From contig NZ_JAFY01000007.1 in NCBI RefSeq assembly GCF_000526375.1, forward strand, positions 62,001-126,000: a DNA stretch of 64,000 nt. Reading direction: 5' to 3'. Under the pieces are notes generated by a model. The model was not told the DNA's origin. It made no database searches and saw only the letters and a list, made by a program, of their open reading frames with translations. Every line of letters begins with the position of its first letter. The first letter of the stretch is position 1. Shown here piece after piece: positions 13,533-20,185 of this stretch. Origin of the DNA: Aminiphilus circumscriptus DSM 16581. Lineage in GTDB: Bacteria > Synergistota > Synergistia > Synergistales > Aminiphilaceae. The translations under genes and the position numbers were made by a program.

Positions 13533-14456
13533 TTACGCCTTCCTCCTCCGCCGGTTCTCCAGAACACCGGAGACGACCGCCGCTTTCCCATGGGCAGCCT
13601 GGAGATCATGCACGTCGAGATGTTCGTAAAATTTCGCAGTCGTTGAAATCGAGGCATGACCAAGTAGGGCAGCGGTCAGGGCAATATTCCCTGTGTTCCT
13701 GAGGAATTCCGTTGCGCACAAATGACGAAGACCGTGAATCTTCATCCGCTCGCCTATGCGGTCAGATACCCTGCGGATCTGATATCCGAAGACGGACGGG
13801 TTTAGCTGCCCTCCGGTCTCGGTTGGAAACATCCAGGAAGATCGCCACTCCGGCAGCCTGAGACCGATAAACCGCTTAACCTCCCTTCCCACCTGTGGCG
13901 ACACAGGGACAGTTCTTCCTGTGCGCGTCTTGCTTGTCTCCGGTCGAACGGTGAGGAGGAGAGCATGGTCGTCGAAGTCTTCCACCTTGAGACCGCACAA
14001 CTCGCCTCGACGAAGACCCGTATCGAGGGCAAGGAGGAACATGGCGTACAGGCGACGCTCCCCATACCTGGAGAGATCTAGGGCATCGAGGAAGGCTTTC
14101 ACGTCCTCCAGGGCGGGAATATCTTTCCGCTTGCCCGGCACAGTACACTTGATGTTTTTCATGGGCGTATCCTCGAAGATTCCCTCTTCCACGAGAAACC
14201 GACAGAAGACCTTCAGAACCTTTATCCTGGTAAACCGGGACCACTCCTTTTCCGGTTCGGAGATGAACGGCAGTATTGCCGCTCTCGGGTTCTGGAGAAA
14301 TTCGGGATATTCTCTGAGGAACGGCTGAAGGATATTTCGATACAGGGCAATGGTGTTCGGTGATAATCCTTCGGCTTTCCTGATGGAGCAGAGAGCATCG
14401 AGGGCGGCATGGGCGTCACGGTACGGGGTGTTTAGCGTGGCAATGGCTGCGGGCAT
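13533..14456 (-). CDS. int: Tyrosine site-specific integrase of the satellite
   Basis: Catalyses integration and excision at tRNA-Val. The 307-residue protein has an N-terminal SAM-like core-binding domain (GLSPNTIALYRNILQPFLRE, residues about 30-50). The catalytic domain shows Arg in DTGLRRGELCGLK, Lys in SKTRTGRTVPV, H-x-x-R in MKIHGLRHLCATEF, His in ALLGHASISTTAK and nucleophile Tyr in FYEHLD. ATG 14456 is taken as the start. TTG 14465 is possible, but AAAGGAGA would then abut it. The gene reads away from the right attachment site, and its ribosome site is covered by a conserved hairpin. Confidence 0.95.
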   Translation of the reverse strand: MPAAIATLNTPYRDAHAALDALCSIRKAEGLSPNTIALYRNILQPFLREYPEFLQNPRAAILPFISEPEKEWSRFTRIKVLKVFCRFLVEEGIFEDTPMKNIKCTVPGKRKDIPALEDVKAFLDALDLSRYGERRLYAMFLLALDTGLRRGELCGLKVEDFDDHALLLTVRPETSKTRTGRTVPVSPQVGREVKRFIGLRLPEWRSSWMFPTETGGQLNPSVFGYQIRRVSDRIGERMKIHGLRHLCATEFLRNTGNIALTAALLGHASISTTAKFYEHLDVHDLQAAHGKAAVVSGVLENRRRRKA

Positions 14457-14462
14457 GATTAT

Positions 14463-14500
14463 CAATCTCCTTTCTTTTCGAGGGTACGAACAGGAGATTG
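14463..14500 (-). promoter_or_regulatory. Leader hairpin hiding integrase ribosome site
   Basis: CAATCTCC (14463-14470, which is GGAGATTG on the RNA) pairs with GGAGATTG (14493-14500). The RNA stem therefore contains the integrase Shine-Dalgarno bases. An inner TTCG/CGAA helix extends it. Both helices are kept in the older copy at 5730-5767 although neighbouring bases differ, which supports a selected structure. Confidence 0.65.
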
Positions 14501-14540
14501 TCAGGTTTGGGAATGTTGTTTCTGTAGCGCTTCCCTATAC

Positions 14541-14573
14541 AAAAAAAGGGCTTCTGCACATTTGCAGAAACCC
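14541..14573 (-). terminator. Terminator after right tRNA-Val
   Basis: GGG-TTCTGCA arms (14548-14558 with 14563-14573) fold around CATT and are followed on the minus strand by seven T (14541-14547). It stops tRNA transcripts before the integrase. Confidence 0.8.
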
Positions 14574-14581
14574 TGTCATTG

Positions 14582-14660
14582 CACATGGTGGGCGACACAG
14601 GGCTCGAACCTGTGACCTCTTCCGTGTGAAGGAAGCGCTCTTCCGCTGAGCTAGTCGCCC
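14582..14660. repeat. 79-bp direct repeat, right attachment site (tRNA-Val)
   Basis: Identical to 5849-5927. This copy has the tRNA promoter upstream, so it is the original target gene. Confidence 0.9.
14586..14660 (-). tRNA. tRNA-Val (anticodon CAC)
   Basis: Complete cloverleaf on the minus strand: acceptor GGGCGAC paired with GTCGCCC, anticodon stem CTTCC/GGAAG with loop TTCACAC (anticodon CAC), T-stem ACAGG/CCTGT, discriminator A and encoded CCA. A consensus promoter lies 14 bases upstream and a terminator downstream, so this is the working copy. It is the integration target of two successive elements. Confidence 0.95.
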
Positions 14661-15026
14661 TCGAACGACGGTCATTATAGCGGGCTTTTTTCTTCTTTGC
14701 AAGCGCCAGTCGTCTTCGTGCATGTTCGAACGGCGGAGGCCGTCGTGTGTGAAAAAACCGACGGCGGGGGAGATGTGGGGAGAGCGTCTTCGGCGATGTT
14801 CGCGCCGAGGCTTGCAGTACCTTGTGCGACGACGGTGGAAACGCGGGGGTAACGTGCAATATCTTTCGCAAAATTTGAGAGGAGTAGATCTTTCCAAAAC
14901 AAGACGAAGGCGGGAGCTTTTTCGCGGGAAGAGGTAGCTGCGTCCTAGTCGAAAAGGATTGAAAAGAGTAGAATGTTCGCGGGTTCGTTTTTGATTCGCA
15001 AAACGGTTTGACGGAGGAGGAACGGC
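14661..15026. other. Intergenic region with tRNA promoter
   Basis: Apart from the tRNA-Val promoter at 14674-14702, this 366-base stretch shows no convincing gene on either strand. The downstream plus-strand gene starts at 15027 after GGAGGAGG, and its promoter was not identified. Confidence 0.5.
14674..14702 (-). promoter_or_regulatory. tRNA-Val promoter
   Basis: TTGCAA (14697-14702), exactly 17 bases, then TATAAT (14674-14679) on the minus strand. The predicted start is close to the tRNA 5' end at 14660. Confidence 0.85.
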
Positions 15027-15452
15027 GTGTCCTATTCCATGCTGGAAGAGATTTCGGAATTTTGGAGCGGATTCGGGTTCGAGCCTTGGCAGTGGAACGG
15101 AATGAAGGGGGTGGCCCGATCGATGACATTCCGAAAGGGATCGTTCATCGGAGAAGTGGCTTCCTACGAGGCGCGCGACCGTATCGTCTGGCAGCATACG
15201 GGAGAAGCGCACGTCGAGATGCTGCTTCGCGACACGGAACCCGTTCGGAATGTGATGACCCAGCGCTTTCTCCTCATCGGCGAAGAAGAGGACGTGAAAC
15301 CGCGTCTTCGTGCGTTCCGTTGGGGATTTTGCGGTTTCGTGGAGGTGTTCCGGTACCGTTTCGGCGGCCGGGGACATAAGAAGTTCAAGGATCTGGTGGC
15401 ACTTTCCGAGGCGGCTCTCGCCTATGCCCGGAAAAAGCCGTTTTCCGCCTGA
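15027..15452 (+). CDS. Hypothetical protein
   Basis: A 141-residue soluble protein that I do not recognise. GTG 15027 follows GGAGGAGGAAC. Sequence features are an aromatic N-terminus (EFWSGFGFEPWQWNGM), several Arg/Phe-rich strands (RAFRWGFCGFVEVFRYRFGG) and a basic tail. It stands alone between tRNA-Val and cstA, just outside the satellite, and may be part of the original chromosome. Confidence 0.55.
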   Translation: MSYSMLEEISEFWSGFGFEPWQWNGMKGVARSMTFRKGSFIGEVASYEARDRIVWQHTGEAHVEMLLRDTEPVRNVMTQRFLLIGEEEDVKPRLRAFRWGFCGFVEVFRYRFGGRGHKKFKDLVALSEAALAYARKKPFSA

Positions 15453-15620
15453 GGAGAAAGAGAGACGGACGCGAAAGCGGTGTGCGTGCGGATGTGATCG
15501 TCTGGAGGTGATGCGTGCGCAGAGGTTGAAGTGGAACTGATTCAAAGAGGCAGGATTGGGGAAAACGCAGTGTGTACTGTACATTGGATTCGTTTTCATA
15601 GTTTTAGGGGGTGAAAGATC

Positions 15621-17255
15621 TTGCTGTCCATGATGTTCATCGGTGCTACGGTATTTTTCATCATCGCCTATGTGGTGTACGGCAAATTTCTGACCAACGT
15701 CTTCAATTTGAACGACGACAACAAAACGCCCGCAGAGGTCTATTTCGACGGTGTGGACTACGTTCCCGCCCATCCGGCGGTTCTTCTGGGACACCACTTC
15801 GCATCCATCGCCGGAGCGGGGCCCATCGTTGGTCCCATCACGGCGGCGGCCATGTTCGGATGGCTCCCCGCCTACATCTGGTGCCTCGTCGGTTCCGCCT
15901 TCATCGGCGGTGTGCATGACATGGGAGCCCTCGTCGCCTCCATCCGGCACAAGGGACTCTCCGTGGGCGAAGTGGTGGAACGGTGGATCGGTCACAGAGG
16001 AAAGAAGCTCTTCCTCACCTTCACGTGGCTGGCCCTCGTCCTCGTTGTGGCGGTCTTCATGGAACTTGCTGCCCAGACTTTCGCCGCGGATCCCGCCGTG
16101 GCCTTTTCCGGAACGCTCTACATCTTCATGGCCCTCATTTTCGGCGTACTCATCTACCGAATGGGGCTCTCCCTCTTCATCAGCACCCTCGTCATGGTCC
16201 CCATCGTCATCGGGGCTGTCTTCTACGCGGACAGCGTCGAATGGGTGCCCCAGTTCTTCGCCTTCGGCAGGGATCTCTCCACGCCCGAGGGCAAGGCATC
16301 CCTAGTCAACCTGTGGCGGGTGGTCCTTACTGTGTACATCTTCGCCGCCTCGGTCCTGCCGGTGTGGCTCCTGCTCCAGCCCCGGGACTACCTGGCGTCC
16401 TACCTGCTCTACTTCTCCGTCGCCATCGGCGCCATCGGCATGATCTTCGGGAAGCAGTTCGACGTCTCCTCCTTCCCGGCGTTCACGGGGTTCACCTCGG
16501 CCAAGGGGGACTTCCTCTGGCCCATTCTCTTCATCACTGTGGCCTGCGGCGCCATCTCGGGATTCCATTCCCTTGTGGGCAGCGGTACCACGGCGAAGCA
16601 GATCCGGCGTGAGAAGGACGCGGTGCTCGTGGGATACGGCGCCATGCTCATCGAGGGCATCGTGGCGGTCATCGCTATCGGCACGGTCATGATGGCGGGC
16701 AAGATCCTCGAAGGCGGCCCCAACATGACCTACGGGAAGGGGCTCGGCCAGTTCGCCTCCCTTGTGGGGATCGATCCCAGGATCGGTGCCTCCCTGGGGC
16801 TTCTGGCTCTGAACTCCTTCATCCTCACCTCGCTTGACACGGCGACGCGTCTTGCCCGGTACCAGTTGCAGGAGTTCACGGACATGAAGCTCGACAGGTA
16901 CACCGCCACCGCCATCGGTGTCGGTGCGGCGCTTTTCCTCGTGTTCTACAAGACCGGGGGCAAGGCGGCGTGGCAGCTCATCTGGCCCGTCTTCGGCGCG
17001 TCCAACCAGCTCGTGGCGGCCCTCGCCCTGCTCGCCATCGGCGTGTGGCTGAAGCGGGGACTGAAGAAGCCCAACGGATTCGTCATGGTGCCCATGCTCT
17101 TCATGTTCGTCACCACCATGGCGGCGCTGGTGCTCCTCATCAAGGCGAACCTGGCGAACCATCTGCTGGCGGGCATTTCGGTCCTGCTGGTCATTCTCGC
17201 GCTCCTGATGGCGAGGGAGGGGTTCGGCGCCCTGCAGAAGGGGCCCGAAAAGTAG
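15621..17255 (+). CDS. cstA: CstA-family transporter
   Basis: CstA proteins are inner-membrane importers of pyruvate or peptides induced by carbon shortage. The 544 residues (or 540 from ATG 15633) form about 15 membrane spans. Family blocks are YVPAHPAVLLGHHFASIAGA and GPIVGPITAAAMFGWLPAY near the N-terminus, VHDMGALVASIRHKGLSVGE, and later ACGAISGFHSLVGSGTTAKQ and FGASNQLVAALALLAIGVWL. It is shorter than E. coli CstA (about 700), like many anaerobe versions. TTG 15621 follows GGGGGTGAAAG. In an amino-acid fermenter, peptide or pyruvate uptake would feed the oxidoreductases encoded nearby. Confidence 0.93.
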   Translation: MLSMMFIGATVFFIIAYVVYGKFLTNVFNLNDDNKTPAEVYFDGVDYVPAHPAVLLGHHFASIAGAGPIVGPITAAAMFGWLPAYIWCLVGSAFIGGVHDMGALVASIRHKGLSVGEVVERWIGHRGKKLFLTFTWLALVLVVAVFMELAAQTFAADPAVAFSGTLYIFMALIFGVLIYRMGLSLFISTLVMVPIVIGAVFYADSVEWVPQFFAFGRDLSTPEGKASLVNLWRVVLTVYIFAASVLPVWLLLQPRDYLASYLLYFSVAIGAIGMIFGKQFDVSSFPAFTGFTSAKGDFLWPILFITVACGAISGFHSLVGSGTTAKQIRREKDAVLVGYGAMLIEGIVAVIAIGTVMMAGKILEGGPNMTYGKGLGQFASLVGIDPRIGASLGLLALNSFILTSLDTATRLARYQLQEFTDMKLDRYTATAIGVGAALFLVFYKTGGKAAWQLIWPVFGASNQLVAALALLAIGVWLKRGLKKPNGFVMVPMLFMFVTTMAALVLLIKANLANHLLAGISVLLVILALLMAREGFGALQKGPEK

Positions 17256-17566
17256 CGGTTTTTCCGAAGAGAACATGTTCCGGAGCGGAGGGCGAGGGGC
17301 TGTGATCCTCGTCCCCCGCTCCGGGGATGCGCCCGGAAGCACTCTGGCGGAGAGACGGGATTGTACGGGGTGTAACGGCGGAACTCCGTCGGGAGCCCGG
17401 CGTTTTGCGTCGGAGGAAAGACAGTGGCCGAAGGAGCATGAAGCAGGGGAGCCTCAAGGCTCCCCTGCTTCATGCTCCTTCGGCCACTGTGTCTTCGATG
17501 TGTTGCTCTTCGTGTCGCTCTTTTCGCGCTGCCGTTCGGATTCGGCGGTATGTGGAGGAAGACTTC
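17256..17566. other. Convergent intergenic region with giant palindrome
   Basis: The gap between cstA (plus) and the zinc-ribbon gene (minus) holds the 34-bp inverted repeat at 17421-17490 and otherwise no supported feature. Short frames that run through it are products of the palindrome. Confidence 0.5.
17421..17490. repeat. Perfect 34-bp inverted repeat (70-base hairpin)
   Basis: 17421-17454 and 17457-17490 are exact reverse complements with only CA between them. The arm starts ACAGTGGCCGAAGGAGCATG. No U-tract follows on either strand. It is far longer than a normal terminator stem in this genome. Confidence 0.95.
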
Positions 17567-17731
17567 CTATTTGACACTGTAGGATTTGCTTCCCCACTGC
17601 TTTCCCTTGAGAGGCGTTCCCGACACGAGTTCCACAAAACGGCTCAGGCATTTGGGACATTTGAGTCCCGTCGGCTTTTTGTCCTCCACGTCGAACTGGT
17701 GGCCGCAGGAAATACACCGGAACGTCCGCAT
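17567..17731 (-). CDS. Small zinc-ribbon protein
   Basis: A 54-residue protein with two knuckles: FRCISCGHQFDV near the N-terminus and LKCPKCLSRFVEL about 20 residues later. The C-x2-C...C-x2-C set can hold one zinc, as in FmdB-like regulatory proteins. ATG 17731 follows GGGAGGTGA. A TATAAT box (17777-17782, minus strand) lies upstream without a clear -35. It is the last gene before the giant palindrome. Function unknown. Confidence 0.7.
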   Translation of the reverse strand: MRTFRCISCGHQFDVEDKKPTGLKCPKCLSRFVELVSGTPLKGKQWGSKSYSVK

Positions 17732-17841
17732 ACCGCACGTCACCTCCCCGCATCACAGAATCATCTTTCCGCGAAAATTATAGCTTTCCCGGGAGGCAAA
17801 GAAAAGCCCCCGTTTCTCGATGCGCTGCGAAGCGCCTGCGA

Positions 17842-18546
17842 TCAGAGAAAAAGCAGGCCGAGAAGCAGGGCGAGGAGAAGCGAGGGGAGCATGTTTACCA
17901 CCCGGATCGCCTTGATCTCCAGAATGGAGATGCCGAGTCCGAGCAACAGCAGGCCTCCCACGGCGCTCACCTCGTTGATGAGGGGTTCCGAGAGGGTTGA
18001 CTGGAGTGCGCCTGCGAAGAGCGTGAGCGCTCCCTGATAGAGGAAGAGGGGCACGCTCGCCAGGAGGACGCCCGCTCCGAGAGAGGCGGCGAGGGCGATG
18101 GAGGCGATGCCGTCCAGCAGGGATTTGGCCATGAGGAGGTTCGGAAATCCGCCGAGCCCTTCTTCGATGGCGCCGAGAATCGCCATGGAGCCCGTGCAGA
18201 AGAGGAGCGACGTGGTGACGAATCCCTCGACGAACTTGTCGTCTTTGGAGCCGATGCGGCGCTTCACTTTCTCGGCGAGACGGCGGAGCGCTCCGTCCAG
18301 GTCACAGAGTTCGCCCACAAGGGAGCCGCCCACGATGCTGAAGATGAGAATGAGGAAGTTCTGTGTTTTGGTGGCCATGTGGATGCCGAGAAAGAGCGTG
18401 AAGAGCCCGATGGCCTGAAAAGTGATGGTGCTGAAGCGTTCGGGAAGTTTTGAATGGGCCGAAAGGCCGAGAATCCCGCCGAGAAGGACGGCGATGGCGT
18501 TCGTGAAGCTTCCCAAGGCGGGAATGTGTTCCAGAAATGCGGTCAT
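17842..18546 (-). CDS. DUF554 family membrane protein
   Basis: A 234-residue integral membrane protein of the DUF554/YdfK family, role unknown. Family signs are GSFTNAIAVLLGGILGL at the N-terminus, VGGSLVGELCDLDGALRRL (about 84-103) and FVEGFVTTSLLFCTGSMAIL (about 120-140), the usual FVTATLLFCVGAMAI-type block. About six spans follow. ATG 18546 follows GGGGAGGA. It is on the same strand as the zinc-ribbon gene, 110 bases upstream of it. Confidence 0.88.
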   Translation of the reverse strand: MTAFLEHIPALGSFTNAIAVLLGGILGLSAHSKLPERFSTITFQAIGLFTLFLGIHMATKTQNFLILIFSIVGGSLVGELCDLDGALRRLAEKVKRRIGSKDDKFVEGFVTTSLLFCTGSMAILGAIEEGLGGFPNLLMAKSLLDGIASIALAASLGAGVLLASVPLFLYQGALTLFAGALQSTLSEPLINEVSAVGGLLLLGLGISILEIKAIRVVNMLPSLLLALLLGLLFL

Positions 18547-18759
18547 GAAGAAATCCTCCCCGGAGTGAATGGATGGCGCGCCCTCGTCTCTTGCCCTGGA
18601 GAGTGCCTCGTGGAGGGTTTTCCTCTGGCTGGGAAGCACGTGGAAGCGCTGCGAACGAGACCTGGCGACGCCGACAAGTATAGCCCGGAATATCCCTTTT
18701 GGAGAAGAGCTGAAGATCCCGGAAGGAAAAAATCTCCCTCCGCTTTGTCGGAGAAAGAA

Positions 18760-19452
18760 TCAGAGAAGGAGGAAGACGTGGCGGAAGATGAGATAGGTGC
18801 CGAGGAGGAGGAAAATGCCTCCTGTGACGAGCCTGGAGAGTTTTTCCACCGAGGAAAAGGTGAGGAGAAGTGTTGCGGCGGAGTGCATACCCTTGCCGAG
18901 CAAGGCTGCTGCGGCGATGACGGGAAGCCCCGTGCCGACGCCGTAGAAGAGAGGCAGGAGAAACGGTGAGGAATGTTCCACCGCCAGAGGGACGAGGGTT
19001 CCGAAAAAAAGCGCCGCTGCCACGGGGCAGAGGGCCAGGCCAAAGAGAACTCCCAGCAGAAAGGCGCCTCCCGCGTTTCTGGAAAAACGGAGGGATTCTG
19101 TTTTGCCGGACCAGGGAAACGAAAGCGGGACGAGGTCGAGAAGAAACACACCGACGATGAGCAGGAGCGGTCCCGCGAGTTTGTTCATGGAGCGCTGGAG
19201 CAGCGCGGAAAGGCCTGGCAAGGACAGAATACCCGTGACGACCACAACGCCGAGAAGAATCGTTACGAGAGTTCTTCCCGCCACGTAGGCCGCGCCGGAG
19301 ATGAACATGTCCCGTCTCGTGCGCCCCATGTCCCCTTGTACGAGATAGGCCACGGCGGCCACGTTCGTCGCCAGCGGGCAGGGGCTGATCGAGGTGAGAA
19401 TGCCCAACCACAGAGCGCCTCCCAGGGCGAGAAGAAAGGACGTCGATGTCAT
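18760..19452 (-). CDS. ArsG/CcdA-like membrane protein
   Basis: A 230-residue protein with six predicted spans belonging to the CcdA/DsbD superfamily, closest in layout to the ArsG permease-like branch. GILTSISPCPLATNVAAVAY (residues about 17-36) has the SPCP motif typical of that branch. A second Pro/Cys-bearing half, GVLFGLALCPVAAALFFGTL, lies at about 130. CcdA-type proteins move electrons across the membrane to thioredoxin-like partners. The overlapping upstream gene encodes just such a partner, so a redox pair is more likely than a true arsenical pump. It overlaps that gene by 4 bases (ATGA). Confidence 0.78.
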   Translation of the reverse strand: MTSTSFLLALGGALWLGILTSISPCPLATNVAAVAYLVQGDMGRTRRDMFISGAAYVAGRTLVTILLGVVVVTGILSLPGLSALLQRSMNKLAGPLLLIVGVFLLDLVPLSFPWSGKTESLRFSRNAGGAFLLGVLFGLALCPVAAALFFGTLVPLAVEHSSPFLLPLFYGVGTGLPVIAAAALLGKGMHSAATLLLTFSSVEKLSRLVTGGIFLLLGTYLIFRHVFLLL

Positions 19453-19964
19453 GAACCGTTCCCCCGTCGGAGCATGGTGTCGAGTTCGTCCTGCAGATAG
19501 GTCCGGAATGCGGCGGGGTTGGAGGCCAGTTCCCACACATCGGAGAGATTCTTCCACTCCGTGAGGGCTCCCGAGGCGTCGTACCGGGCGAGCACGAGGG
19601 AGGTGGTGAAGATCTGGAACGTCTCGATGAAGCAGCCGTTTTCCCGCTCCTCCACGTTGACGTCCCGGAAGAGCAGTTCTCCCTTTCCGAGGCGGGAGGC
19701 GTAGTCGCTGGTCACGACCTCGAGAGCGAGACGCTTGATTTCCTCGCAGGTGGGGCAGTGAGCGTTGCCGTGCAGCACGTAGACGAAGAGACGGTTGCCG
19801 CGCTCGGGAGAGGCTGCGCAGGGAGTCGCTTCAATGGGAACGACGTCGTTCATTGCCCGGATATCCCGTGCCACATCCATCCCTGCGGCGAGCAGACTGA
19901 TTATTCCGAAGAGAAGCAGGCCTGCGCCGAGAGTGGTTTTGAGCCGAAAGCGCCACAAGCGCAT
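19449..19964 (-). CDS. ArsF-like thioredoxin-fold protein, membrane anchored
   Basis: A 171-residue protein with one N-terminal span (GAGLLLFGIISLLAAGM) that would place the rest outside the membrane. The redox motif CPTC sits in VLHGNAHCPTCEEIKRLALE at about residue 70. ENGCFIETFQIFTTSLVLAR at about 109 contains the cis-Pro-type region seen in ArsF-family 'nitrophenyl nitroreductase subunit' proteins. It is the first gene of a two-gene operon with the ArsG/CcdA-like protein. No arsenic regulator or reductase is nearby, so the ars names describe family only. Confidence 0.75.
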   Translation of the reverse strand: MRLWRFRLKTTLGAGLLLFGIISLLAAGMDVARDIRAMNDVVPIEATPCAASPERGNRLFVYVLHGNAHCPTCEEIKRLALEVVTSDYASRLGKGELLFRDVNVEERENGCFIETFQIFTTSLVLARYDASGALTEWKNLSDVWELASNPAAFRTYLQDELDTMLRRGNGS

Positions 19965-20003
19965 TTGAATACCCCCTAAAGGTACATCGATTTTTGTGTC
20001 TCA

Positions 20004-20032
20004 AGTATAGTCGAGAAGAGCTTTCTTTGCAA
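20004..20032 (-). promoter_or_regulatory. Promoter of ArsF/ArsG-like operon
   Basis: On the minus strand TTGCAA (20027-20032), 17 bases and TATACT (20004-20009), ending about 40 bases before the ATG at 19964, which is preceded by AGGGGG. Confidence 0.75.
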
Positions 20033-20185
20033 TGGAAGAGAGAAAAATCCGCCGGAAGGCGGAGAGCGGAAGAACGGTCACGCTAGGCTCGCACTTCGCC
20101 ATGTGCTACACTGAAACCAATGAAATCGTGGGCTTCGGAGGGCTGTCGTACAGCGATTCCGAAGGACTTTGGGAAACGAGGAGGG

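Larger units (their letters stand above)
5849..14660. mobile_element. Integrated phage satellite (PICI/P4-like) in tRNA-Val
   Basis: The element is bounded by 79-bp identical repeats containing tRNA-Val(CAC). Gene order from left: cargo gene (minus), divergent promoter region, Xre regulator, two small proteins, PrimPol-type primase, D5/P4-type helicase, inverted-repeat candidate origin, Cys-rich peptide, P27-family small terminase, RinA/ArpU-like regulator and a hypothetical protein. A convergent set of three small genes and the integrase follow. No large terminase, portal, capsid, tail or lysis gene is present. An integrase, replication pair and lone small terminase without structural genes are what define phage-inducible chromosomal islands and similar satellites. 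A deleted prophage is the alternative, but every gene here looks intact. Confidence 0.8.

Noticed and set aside
17327-17756. Frames on both strands running through the giant palindrome
   Set aside because: They share the same peptide because of the inverted repeat and lack ribosome sites; the real small gene here is the zinc ribbon at 17567-17731.
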